From: DASUPK01 sp036276255
Lineage (GTDB): Bacteria; Actinomycetota; Thermoleophilia; Solirubrobacterales; 70-9
DNA length: 31,126 nucleotides
Assembly (NCBI GenBank): GCA_036276255.1
Contig: DASUPK010000141.1
Location: 1 to 31,126, forward strand
Reading direction: 5' to 3'
Part shown: piece by piece, positions 19,931 to 27,698 of the stretch
How the letters are laid out: each line of letters opens with the position of its first letter
How positions within the stretch are numbered: position 1 is the first letter of the stretch
Position numbers and translations under genes: made by a program
The notes under the pieces: generated by a model
Seen by the model: only the letters and a program-made list of their open reading frames with translations
What the model was told of the DNA's origin: nothing
Database searches by the model: none

Positions 19931-21794
19931 AGAGAGCGGACCCCAGGATCGTCCTTGCGATCGGCGCCGCTGTCGTGCCGCCGTCGCCCGAGGCGTCGAT
20001 CAACATCACCGCGATCGCGAGCTTCGGGTTGTTGGCCGGGGCGAAGGCGATGAACCAGCCGTCGATCAGCTGGTCGGTCTGCGCGCCAGGGGCCGCGGGC
20101 GGCGCGCCCGGCTTTGGGCCAAGCTCGGCGGTCCCGGTCTTACCCGCGACCTGGACCCCCGCCAGCGCAGCCTGCACGCCCGTCCCCTCGGTGACCACCG
20201 CCCGCATCAGGCCGGTCAGGACGCGGGCGTTCGCCTTGGAGGTCACTTCGACCGGCTTCGCCGAGCTCTGCAGGGCAGGATCCTTGACGATCGGGGTGGG
20301 ATCGCGTACGCCGCCGTTGGCGACGGTCTGAGCCACGGACGCCATGCCGAGGGGGGTGGCGAGGACCTTGCCCTGGCCGAAGCCCGTCACCGAGAGGTCC
20401 GTATGGGTCCGCTCGGCGTTGAGCTCGTCCGCCGTCGGGATGCTCATCCTGCTGGGTTGCGTTGCCGCTGTGGCTTGCGCGTTGTAGAGCGTGACCGGCT
20501 GGTTGTAGCCGTAGTCCTCGGCGGTGTTCACCAGGTTGTCGGCGCCCACCTTGACGGCCAGAGGGGCGAAGACGCTGTTGCAGGACTTGGCGAAGGCCTG
20601 GACGAAGGTGCCGCCGCAGGCCTCGTTGTGGGCGTTGGCAACAACCCGCGCCCCCGCGACGGGGTCCGGATTGATCTGCGTCACGACCGGGAATGTGTCC
20701 CTCAGCTTCACGTCGTGGTTCTCGAGTGCGGCTGTGGCTGTGATGACCTTGAAGGTCGAGCCGGGCGGCTGGGGCGAGGAGTACGCCGCCCCAGCCATCG
20801 CCAGCACGTTGCCGTTGCGGGCGTTGAGCACGACCACGCCGCCCGACTGCCCGCCGAGCGCGTTCACGGTGGTCGACTGCAGGTGCGGGTCGATCGTCGT
20901 CCGCACCGGCTGCCCAGGAGTGCCATGCGCCGTTGCCAGAACCCGGCCGGGTGTTCCCGCCGGGACATCCGGCAGTGAGGCGCCCTCCTTGACCGCGAGC
21001 AGCTGGCCGCTCGGCTGTCCGGAGAGCCGCGGGTTGAAGGCGAGCTCGAGGCCGCTCACGCCCGTGTCCTCGTTGCTGGGATAGCCGGCCTTCTGGAGCT
21101 TCGCCCGCTGGTCGGGATCGGGGGCGCCGGTTTCCCCGGCGATGTCGATCGCGTCCGAGCCGAGCGGGGAGCTTCGGCTGCCCGCCGGGCCGGTGGCGAG
21201 CGGCGTCCCGTGCTTGGCGAGGATCGCGGCGCGCCTCCCGACGGTGAGGCGCCGGCCGACCCGCTCGTCCGTCGCCAGGCCGGGGAAGGTCAGGCTCGGG
21301 TTCCAGGCGACCTTGCCGCCGTCGAGCGGCAGTCGCACGATCCCGTCGACCTTGCCGAACAGCCTGGTCCCGACCCCCACCCCGACGTCGACGACGTCCT
21401 TGCCGTTGACGCTCTTAGGGCCGTCGGCGCTGCCCGGATCGATCGAGGTCGCCGTGGAAGCCTCCTGGGCGTCGAGGTAGGCGCTCTGGAGGTCGGCGGC
21501 GGTGTACTGGGCCTGAGCGGAGTCGGAGAGCTCGTCGTGCATCGCCTGGAAGTCCTGGTGGGCCCAGTCGTTGACGAACCGCTCCGCCATGTCCTGCTCG
21601 GGGCTGCCCGCCGAGCTGATCGCCCCGAAGATGAACGCGATGAGTGCGACGACTCCCAGGGGAAGCGCGCGCTGGCGGAACCGTCGCTGGCGCTCCGTGA
21701 GGGGCCCACGCTGCGCCCGGGGGGGCCTGGCCGGCCTCCGTGGCGGCTGCTTCTCCCGATCGCGGTTCCGTGACCTTGTCACGGGCGGATTCAC
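19929..21794 (-). CDS. Class B penicillin-binding protein (MecA_N/NTF2-like - transpeptidase)
   Basis: A 621-residue peptidoglycan DD-transpeptidase anchored by one N-terminal helix (about 46-62) after a very basic cytoplasmic head. Outside the membrane come an NTF2-like MecA_N domain (AERFVNDWAHQDFQAMHDELS), a dimerisation region and a transpeptidase domain. The catalytic motifs are all present: S346-T-F-K349, S404-C-N406 and K552-T-G. The start is GTG 21794, seven bases below a TAACTT -10; GTG 21782 is a second choice. The open frame continues far upstream through the antisense of the MarP-like gene, but that part is not coding. It is divergent from the MarP-like protease with only 42 bases between starts. 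Confidence 0.93.
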   Translation of the reverse strand: MNPPVTRSRNRDREKQPPRRPARPPRAQRGPLTERQRRFRQRALPLGVVALIAFIFGAISSAGSPEQDMAERFVNDWAHQDFQAMHDELSDSAQAQYTAADLQSAYLDAQEASTATSIDPGSADGPKSVNGKDVVDVGVGVGTRLFGKVDGIVRLPLDGGKVAWNPSLTFPGLATDERVGRRLTVGRRAAILAKHGTPLATGPAGSRSSPLGSDAIDIAGETGAPDPDQRAKLQKAGYPSNEDTGVSGLELAFNPRLSGQPSGQLLAVKEGASLPDVPAGTPGRVLATAHGTPGQPVRTTIDPHLQSTTVNALGGQSGGVVVLNARNGNVLAMAGAAYSSPQPPGSTFKVITATAALENHDVKLRDTFPVVTQINPDPVAGARVVANAHNEACGGTFVQAFAKSCNSVFAPLAVKVGADNLVNTAEDYGYNQPVTLYNAQATAATQPSRMSIPTADELNAERTHTDLSVTGFGQGKVLATPLGMASVAQTVANGGVRDPTPIVKDPALQSSAKPVEVTSKANARVLTGLMRAVVTEGTGVQAALAGVQVAGKTGTAELGPKPGAPPAAPGAQTDQLIDGWFIAFAPANNPKLAIAVMLIDASGDGGTTAAPIARTILGSAL

Positions 21795-21801
21795 GTGCGC
21801 A

Positions 21802-21807
21802 AAGTTA
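21802..21807 (-). promoter_or_regulatory. -10 element TAACTT, leaderless promoter of the penicillin-binding protein gene
   Basis: TAACTT on the minus strand, seven bases before GTG 21794. It lies inside the 42-base gap shared with the divergent MarP-like gene, so the two promoters overlap. Confidence 0.5.
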
Positions 21808-21836
21808 GTGCCTCGTGCGCTTGTATTCGGGAAACC

Positions 21837-22997
21837 GTGACCGGCCTCGACTGGCTGATCGTCGCCTTTGCGCTTCTGATGGGCTTCTGGGGCTACCAAC
21901 AGGGGCTGATCGTGGGCGTCCTCAGCCTGGGCGGATTCGCGATCGGCGCCTTCCTCGGCAGCAGGCTCGGCCCGGCGCTGCTGCCTGACGGCTCGCACTC
22001 CCCTTACGCGCCGGCAATGGCGCTGGCGGGAGCGCTGCTGATTGGAGGGATCCTCGCCGTCTCGCTGGAGGGAATCGCGCTCGCCGTCCGGCGGCGGCTG
22101 CTCGGACCGGCGGGCCGTAGGCGCGGCCTGGCGATCGCAGAGTCCTCCAGCGGAGCAGTGCTGCTGGCCGCGCTGGCCTTGGGGTTCGCCTGGCTCTTCG
22201 GGGCGGTGGCGCTCAACGCCCCGGGCGCAAAGAGCCTGCGGACCGCCGTCCAGCGCTCCGCGATCCTGCGGGCGCTCAACCACACCTTCCCGCCGTCGAG
22301 CTCGCTGATCAACGTTCTTCACCGGATCGACCCGCGCGTCACCGTCCAGGGCCCGAGCCCAGACGTCGCTCCGCCTGACTCGAAGATCGCCCATGACCCC
22401 GACGTGCGGGCGGCGGGCAACAGCGTGGTTCGCGTCCTCGGTACCGCCTGCGGGCTCGGGGTGGAGGGCTCTGGCTGGATCGCTGCCCCTGACCTGGTGG
22501 TGACCAACGCCCATGTCGTCGCGGGTGAGAGCGACACCACCGTCACTCCGGCCGGAACAGGCATCCAACTCGACGCGACCCCCGTCCACTACGACCCGGA
22601 GAATGACCTCTCCCTGCTCCACGTGAACGGGCTCGGCGGGACGCCGCTCTCCTTCACCCCGGATGTCCAGGCCGGGACCGCGGGGGCCGTCCTGGGTTAT
22701 CCGGAGAACGGGCCGTTCACCATCGCGCCGGCCCGCGTCGGCGCCACCGGCCCGGTGGTGACGGAGGACTCCTATGGGCAGGGCCCGATCACCCGCGAGC
22801 TCACCGCGCTCCGTGGCGAGGTCCGTAGCGGCAATTCCGGAGGGCCTCTGGTCGACGGCGCGGGCCGGGTGATGGGCACCGTCTTCGCGGCGACCACGCA
22901 GGGCAAGCCGGGCGGCTACGCGGTGCCGAATGACGTGGTCGCGCAGGCCCTGAGCGACTCGACCGGCGAGGTCAGCACGGGCGCCTGCACGGGCTAG
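21837..22997 (+). CDS. marP: MarP-like periplasmic serine protease (CvpA-like membrane part + trypsin fold)
   Basis: A 386-residue protein. Four N-terminal membrane helices of CvpA type (DWLIVAFALLMGFWGYQQGLIVGVLS and following) are joined to a chymotrypsin-like periplasmic protease. The catalytic triad is H226 (NAHVV), D257 (ENDLSLL) and S334 (RSGNSGGPLV). Two Cys in the protease part, C205 and C384 near the C-terminus, match the disulfide that holds the active site in Mycobacterium tuberculosis MarP (Rv3671c), which has similar size. In mycobacteria MarP is needed for acid and oxidative stress survival and acts on a peptidoglycan hydrolase. It starts at GTG 21837. A hairpin covers the stop codon. 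Confidence 0.92.
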   Translation: MTGLDWLIVAFALLMGFWGYQQGLIVGVLSLGGFAIGAFLGSRLGPALLPDGSHSPYAPAMALAGALLIGGILAVSLEGIALAVRRRLLGPAGRRRGLAIAESSSGAVLLAALALGFAWLFGAVALNAPGAKSLRTAVQRSAILRALNHTFPPSSSLINVLHRIDPRVTVQGPSPDVAPPDSKIAHDPDVRAAGNSVVRVLGTACGLGVEGSGWIAAPDLVVTNAHVVAGESDTTVTPAGTGIQLDATPVHYDPENDLSLLHVNGLGGTPLSFTPDVQAGTAGAVLGYPENGPFTIAPARVGATGPVVTEDSYGQGPITRELTALRGEVRSGNSGGPLVDGAGRVMGTVFAATTQGKPGGYAVPNDVVAQALSDSTGEVSTGACTG

Positions 22998-23005
22998 CAA
23001 GCCCG
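22990..23005 (+). terminator. Hairpin over the stop codon of the MarP-like gene
   Basis: CGGGCT-AGCA-AGCCCG, a six-base perfect stem that includes the TAG stop. A larger GGCGGC/GCCGCC pair follows at 23009-23039. No T-run. Confidence 0.45.
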
Positions 23006-23052
23006 AAAGGCGGCGCGGACGCGAAGCGGAGCAGCCGCCGTTTGAAGCGGTC

Positions 23053-23067
23053 CTTACGATCGGTAAG
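23053..23067. promoter_or_regulatory. Candidate HxlR operator overlapping its own -10
   Basis: CTTAC-GATCG-GTAAG is a perfect inverted repeat. The right arm overlaps TAAGCT (23064-23069), the -10 that ends nine bases before GTG 23079. This position suggests autorepression. CTTAC/GTAAG arms resemble sites of YodB/QorR-type HxlR regulators as I recall them. Confidence 0.6.
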
Positions 23068-23078
23068 CTTGAAGTGCA

Positions 23079-23432
23079 GTGAGAACGCAGTCCGGCGCTG
23101 GCCCGTCCAGGGGGCAGGCCAAGCCAAGACAAGTCTGTCGGCACTACCACGGCGCGGTGGAGCTGATCGGCCGCCGTTGGGCAGGCGCGATCCTCTACGC
23201 CCTGACCGACGGCCCACTTCACTACGCCGAGCTCAAGGAGGCGGTCCCGGGGATGTCCGACCGCCTGCTCTCCTGCCGCCTCAAGGAACTCGAGAAGGCC
23301 GGCCTCGTCCAGCGAGAGGTGCAGCCCGGGAGCCGCGTGCGGGTGAGCTACGAGCTCACCGACAAGGGCCATTCGCTGGAGCCCGCGATGGCGGAGCTCC
23401 GCGATTGGGCCCGCCATTGGCATCGGGCCTAG
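23079..23432 (+). CDS. HxlR-family transcriptional regulator
   Basis: A 117-residue winged-helix regulator with the family core VCRHYHGAVELIGRRWAGAILYALTDGPLHYAELKEAVPGMSDRLLSCRLKELEKAGLVQRE. C20, just before the ELIGRRW segment, lines up with the redox-sensing Cys of YodB/HypR-like members, so an electrophile or oxidant signal is possible. Helix GMSDRLLSCRLKEL is the recognition part. It starts at GTG 23079 with a leaderless promoter covered by an inverted repeat. HxlR regulators usually sit next to a divergent oxidoreductase target; none is adjacent here. Confidence 0.93.
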   Translation: MRTQSGAGPSRGQAKPRQVCRHYHGAVELIGRRWAGAILYALTDGPLHYAELKEAVPGMSDRLLSCRLKELEKAGLVQREVQPGSRVRVSYELTDKGHSLEPAMAELRDWARHWHRA

Positions 23433-23447
23433 CGGCCACCAGGCCGC
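23432..23447 (+). terminator. Hairpin directly after the HxlR gene
   Basis: GCGGCC-ACCA-GGCCGC begins at the last base of the TAG stop. It is a strong six-base GC stem without T-run; with the similar hairpin at 23492 it separates two convergent genes. Confidence 0.5.
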
Positions 23448-23490
23448 CCGCCTCTGGAGCGAAGGGCGAAGCCCGAAGCGACTTATGTTG

Positions 23491-23526
23491 GGCGGCCGCT
23501 TGTGGCCGCGATCTGATGGCGAAGCC
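23491..23526 (+). repeat. Dispersed repeat, copy 2, with hairpin
   Basis: Contains GCGGCC-GCTTGT-GGCCGC (hairpin 23492-23509) followed by GATCTGATGGCGAAGCC. It is an inverted near-copy of 19895-19930, differing mainly in the four-base loop region. It lies just downstream of the gene ending at 23530. Confidence 0.6.
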
Positions 23527-23529
23527 GGG

Positions 23530-24105
23530 TTACCAGTCCCTGGGATTCCCCTCCGGGATCTTGTCGATCACCAGGGTGGCCTCGTGGCGGGCAACCGGGT
23601 ACGGCGTGGTCGCGAGGTAGTGCTCGAGTTCACCTGACCCGAGCGACTCGAAGCCGCGCTCGACGGCCGCGGCGTAGGTGGCGAGGATGATCGAGTCCGG
23701 CGGCGGCTCGGGCGCGAAGTGGAAGTCCTTCGCGGTGTAGGTGACGATCCGCTCCGGCAGCTGATCGCCCTCGACCTCCCCGGTCACCTCGACCCGGTCG
23801 TAGCGGATCTCCCTCACGTCGAGCCGATCGAGCTCCGCCTCGGTCAGCTCGATGACCACGCCGTTCACCGGGCCTGCCTCGTCGTCGCCCTCCTCGACGT
23901 TCAGGCCCAGGACCCACTCGGGTCGCCAGCCGCCGGCGCACTCGAAGGTCTTCTCGCAGGTCAGGTTGTCGCGCCGCTGGGAGAAGCGGCGGCGCCAGTC
24001 GTGCAAACGGGCGGGCCGGAGCTCTCCGGCCAAGCGCCCCAGCGTCATCGAGGCGCTCTCGTTGAGAACGAGCGAGCCGTAGCCGAACAGGCCGAGGCGG
24101 CTCAC
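23530..24105 (-). CDS. Gamma-glutamylcyclotransferase-like protein
   Basis: A 191-residue protein of the GGCT fold: FGYGSL near the N-terminus (residues 7-12), the substrate-binding glycine loop of the family, and ELDRLDVREIRYDRVEV, where the Glu of VREI corresponds to the catalytic acid in ChaC/GGCT-type enzymes. These release 5-oxoproline from gamma-glutamyl compounds such as glutathione or from gamma-glutamylamines; the actual substrate cannot be told. It starts at GTG 24105 inside the stop of the AddA-like gene (GTGA), so it is the last gene of that operon, although no functional link to DNA repair is evident. Confidence 0.86.
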   Translation of the reverse strand: MSRLGLFGYGSLVLNESASMTLGRLAGELRPARLHDWRRRFSQRRDNLTCEKTFECAGGWRPEWVLGLNVEEGDDEAGPVNGVVIELTEAELDRLDVREIRYDRVEVTGEVEGDQLPERIVTYTAKDFHFAPEPPPDSIILATYAAAVERGFESLGSGELEHYLATTPYPVARHEATLVIDKIPEGNPRDW

Positions 24106-27100
24106 GAGCCGTCCAGGAGGCTGAGCTGGGGCTCGCCCCCGCCGATCGGGGGCTCGGGGGACTCGCGCGTCGTCTCGGCAGGACCGTGACTACAGAGCCG
24201 CTCGCGGGCCGGGCAATCGAGGCAAAGGGCGCGGTGTGGGCGGTTCGTGACCTCGAAGCGCCCCGCGGCGAGCCTCTCCAAGACCGCCTCGATCCGGCCG
24301 CGAGCGGCGTCGAGATCGGCCTCGCTGAAGCGCTCGCGCACGGCCGGCTCCGGGCGCTCCAGGAAGACGTACGCAGTCTCGACCGGCGTTCCGCGGGCGG
24401 CGGCGGCGAGCGCGTAGAGATCGCGCTGGACCGCGTAGCGCGAGACGATCTGCTCGGGGTCCCGGTCGCCCAGGCGATCGGTCTTGTAGTCGACCACCAG
24501 CACCGAGCCGTCGGCTCGCTCCACCAGGAGGTCGATCGAGCCTCGGACGAGGGTGCCGGCCACGGAGAGGACGAACGGAACCTCGGCGCCCACCCGGCCG
24601 CCTGAGATCTCATCGCATATGGAGGACCCGAGGAAGGCCTTGGCGAGATCGAGCGCCATCGCGATCTGCTCGTCGTTCGCCTCGAGTCCCTGCTCACGGA
24701 GCGCCTTGGCGACCCGGGGGGCGTCGGGCGCGCGCCAGCGATTGCGGGCGCTCCACTCGAGCAGCGCGTGGACCGCGACGCCAGGGCCGAAGCGGCGGCG
24801 AAGCTCCGGGCCGGCCGACTCCTCGCCATCGCCTCCGGACGCGATCTCGGGCTCGCCAATGCCCAGCACGCGCTCCACGTAGAAGCGGTAGCCGCAGTTC
24901 TCGTAACTCGACAGGGCGGAGTAGGAGAGCCCGCCAATCAGCGCCGGTGGGACCTCGGGTCGAGCGAGCGGGGGTTCCGCCGCGGAGGGAGGTTCGGTCG
25001 GCGCGGCGGTCTCGCGCCGGGTGAGCAGCCGGGCGCCCACGCCTGGGCCGGGCTCGCTGACCTCGACGAGAAGTCTCCCGCTGGGGTGGCCGTCGCCGGC
25101 CGGAGGTAGCTCGACCTCACGGGCGCTGGGATCCCCGTCGAGCAGGGAGCGGATCAGCTGGAGCGCGATCGGCTTGCGGGCGTCGATTTCCTTCTTCAGC
25201 GCGTTGCGGGTGAAGGTCCCGCTGAGGAGCAGGCGCCGCTTCGCGCGGGTCGCCGCGACGTATGCGAGCCGTGCCTCCTCCTCGGCGTCGCGCTCGGTCG
25301 CCAGCTCGGTGAGATCCTGGTAGTCGTGCAGACGCTCCGCCGGGCGGCCCAGGCGGCCCAGCTGGACGCCGACCCGCGCGAGCTCGCCGCCCTCCGGGCC
25401 CTCCTCGGCAGGGCGAACCCGCAGCGGTGTCCAGCCGAGCTGGAGCTTTCGGCCGAGGTCCGCGACGGCCACGACGTCGAACTCGAGTCCCTTCGCGCCG
25501 TGGACGGTCATCACCCGGACACCGGCGTGACCCTCGGCGCGGGTGGCCGCCTCCGCCTCGCGGTCGCGGCTGTTCGCACGCGTCTCCAGGTACTCGAGGA
25601 AGGCGCCGAGGTCCGGTCCCTCGCTCGCCTCGAACTCCCTGGCGAGCCTCATCAGCTTGCGCACGTTCGCCCAGCGCGCGGTTCCGTCGCGCCGCCGAAG
25701 GGTCGCGAGGTCGTATTCGAACGCGGTCGCGGTCCGCTCGACGAGCGACTCCAGACCCCCCTCGGTGGAGTGGTCTCGCAGATCCCGGAGGATGCGGGCG
25801 AAGCGCTCGATCCGCTCCATCTCCTCGGGTGGAATCAGCGCGGCGGCCTCCGCATCCCCGCGCTCGACGGCCCCGTCCTCGACCAGCTCCCTGATCAGCG
25901 GCCAGATGTGGTTGAAGTACTCGCGGCCGCCCTCGCCCTCGACCGTGGCGGCGCGCCGGAGCAACCAGAGCGTGTCGGGAAGCACGGCGCAGGCGGGCGA
26001 GGCAAGCGCCCCGAACAGCGCCTCGTCGTCGAGCGGGTTGGCGATCACCGTCAGAAGGCAGCGCAGGTCGTCGATCTGCTGCTGAGACCAGAAACCGCGC
26101 CCGCCGACCACGTAGGGGTCGAGTCCCGCGTCCGCCAGAGCGGTCTCGATGGCGGCGACGTGGGTGAACGCGCGCAGCAGCACGACGATCCCCGCCGGGT
26201 CCTCGCCCTCGTCGACCAGTTCTCGCAGCCGGCCCGCCAGACGCCTCGCCTCCGCGACCTTCGACCCCGAGCTGGGGTCGTCCGGGAGGCGCGGCAGCTC
26301 GGTCTCCTCGTCCTCCCACTGCTTGCGATCGTCGACGGTCAGAAGCAGCTCGACGGGTGGCGCTCCCTCCGGTTCCTCGACGAAGGCGGTGAGCGGCTCG
26401 AAGCCCGGGAGCAGCCCCCGCCCGATCGCGTTGGTCGCGGCGACCAGGCCGGGCGTCGCCCGGAAGTTCCCGGTCAGCGGCAGCGCGACGCCGTTCGCCT
26501 CGTCGCCCTCCGCGAAGCGGCGGTGCTGATCACGGTAGACCTCGACGTCGGCGTGGCGGAAGCCGTAGATCGACTGGAACTCGTCGCCGACCAGGAAGAG
26601 GCGCGTGTCCGGGCCGCGCAGCTGCTCGATCAGCCGCAGCTGGAGGCCGTTCGTGTCCTGGAACTCGTCGACCATCAGGTGGTCGAACTGCTCGCGGTAG
26701 CGATTGCGCAGGGGCTCCGATGAGCTCAGCAGCTCGACCGTCTTCAGCTGGAGGTCCTCGAAGTCAAGAGCGGCGCGTTCGGACTTGAGCTCCTCGTAGC
26801 GGGTCCCGAAGCGGACGACCAGCTCGCGGAGCTGCTCGTACGCGGGACCAAGCACGTGGGCGGCCACCGCAGCCTGGGCGCGCTTCAGCGCCACCGTGTA
26901 GCGCTCGCATGCGTCGCCCTTGAAGGCCTTCGCCCCGGACTTGATCTCCAGACCTCGGAGCTGCTCCAGCAGCTCCTCCTCGGGCGGCGCGGCCGGATCC
27001 AACGTCATGGCGGTGGCGATCCGCTCCCGGCTGGCCACGCCCTGACCGCTGGCCTCCTCGCACTCGGCGTGCGCCTCGCCGGCCGCCTCGGTCAGGCTCT

Positions 27101-27698
27101 TGATCGCGGCCGCGGTGTCCGGCGGAGCGAGCTCCGGCAGCTCCGGCCGGGGATCGCCGTGGCTGCGGAGCTCGTCGTAGGCGCCGCGGGTCATCTCGAG
27201 CAAAGTCCGGCGCCGGTTGGCGGCCGCCAGCTCGAGGGCCTCCGGCTCCCCGGTCGCCACCAGGGCTTCGAGCGCCGAGTCGAAGGCGCGCGCGGCGAGG
27301 CGCTCAGCCTCGTCCTCGTCCACCACCCTGAACCGGGGATCGATGCCCGCCGCGGCGGGATGAGAGGCCAGCACCCGGCGACAGAAGCCGTGAATCGTCG
27401 AGATCCAGGCCCTCTCGATTCCCTCGAGCGCCGCCTCCAGGGACTCGAGCTGCTCGCCCTCCGTTGACCGGGCGCGCGCCGAGAGCTCCTCGCGAATCCG
27501 CCGCCGCAGCTGGTCGGCGGCTCGTTCGGTGAAGGTGAAGGCCAGGATGCGGCTCGTGCCGACCTCGGGATCGAGTGCGGCCGCGCAGAAGCGCTCGACC
27601 AGCACCGTCGTCTTCCCTGTCCCGGCTCCGGCACGCAGAAAGACGTCGCGCTCGCGGCTCTCGACGGCGGCGCTCTGCTGCGCCGTTCGCTCGCTCAT
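24102..27698 (-). CDS. AddA-like UvrD/Rep-family helicase-nuclease
   Basis: A 1198-residue helicase-nuclease for processing double-strand breaks. SF1A helicase motifs are complete: GAGTGKT (K29), AFTFTERAADQLR, TIHGFCRRVL, MVDEFQDT, LVGDEFQSIYGFRHAD, NFRATPGLV, VMTVHGAKGLEFD and LAYVAATRAKRRL. A C-terminal PD-(D/E)XK nuclease domain follows with GSIDLLVERADGSVLVVDYKTD. Four Cys, C935 (ENCGYRFY) and C1159-x2-C1162-x6-C1169, look like an Fe-S staple around the nuclease, a feature better known from AddB. The partner gene upstream overlaps by four bases (ATGA). This is the motor subunit; the two-subunit layout resembles AddAB or mycobacterial AdnAB. Confidence 0.94.
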   Translation of the reverse strand: MSERTAQQSAAVESRERDVFLRAGAGTGKTTVLVERFCAAALDPEVGTSRILAFTFTERAADQLRRRIREELSARARSTEGEQLESLEAALEGIERAWISTIHGFCRRVLASHPAAAGIDPRFRVVDEDEAERLAARAFDSALEALVATGEPEALELAAANRRRTLLEMTRGAYDELRSHGDPRPELPELAPPDTAAAIKSLTEAAGEAHAECEEASGQGVASRERIATAMTLDPAAPPEEELLEQLRGLEIKSGAKAFKGDACERYTVALKRAQAAVAAHVLGPAYEQLRELVVRFGTRYEELKSERAALDFEDLQLKTVELLSSSEPLRNRYREQFDHLMVDEFQDTNGLQLRLIEQLRGPDTRLFLVGDEFQSIYGFRHADVEVYRDQHRRFAEGDEANGVALPLTGNFRATPGLVAATNAIGRGLLPGFEPLTAFVEEPEGAPPVELLLTVDDRKQWEDEETELPRLPDDPSSGSKVAEARRLAGRLRELVDEGEDPAGIVVLLRAFTHVAAIETALADAGLDPYVVGGRGFWSQQQIDDLRCLLTVIANPLDDEALFGALASPACAVLPDTLWLLRRAATVEGEGGREYFNHIWPLIRELVEDGAVERGDAEAAALIPPEEMERIERFARILRDLRDHSTEGGLESLVERTATAFEYDLATLRRRDGTARWANVRKLMRLAREFEASEGPDLGAFLEYLETRANSRDREAEAATRAEGHAGVRVMTVHGAKGLEFDVVAVADLGRKLQLGWTPLRVRPAEEGPEGGELARVGVQLGRLGRPAERLHDYQDLTELATERDAEEEARLAYVAATRAKRRLLLSGTFTRNALKKEIDARKPIALQLIRSLLDGDPSAREVELPPAGDGHPSGRLLVEVSEPGPGVGARLLTRRETAAPTEPPSAAEPPLARPEVPPALIGGLSYSALSSYENCGYRFYVERVLGIGEPEIASGGDGEESAGPELRRRFGPGVAVHALLEWSARNRWRAPDAPRVAKALREQGLEANDEQIAMALDLAKAFLGSSICDEISGGRVGAEVPFVLSVAGTLVRGSIDLLVERADGSVLVVDYKTDRLGDRDPEQIVSRYAVQRDLYALAAAARGTPVETAYVFLERPEPAVRERFSEADLDAARGRIEAVLERLAAGRFEVTNRPHRALCLDCPARERLCSHGPAETTRESPEPPIGGGEPQLSLLDGS

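Noticed and set aside
21795..23423. Upstream extension of the penicillin-binding protein frame
   Set aside because: The extension is antisense to the MarP-like and HxlR genes and has low-complexity His/Arg/Pro content; the GTG at 21794 with a -10 element is a better start.
25326..26723. 465-residue plus-strand frame
   Set aside because: Antisense to the AddA-like helicase motifs; shadow of GC-biased codons.
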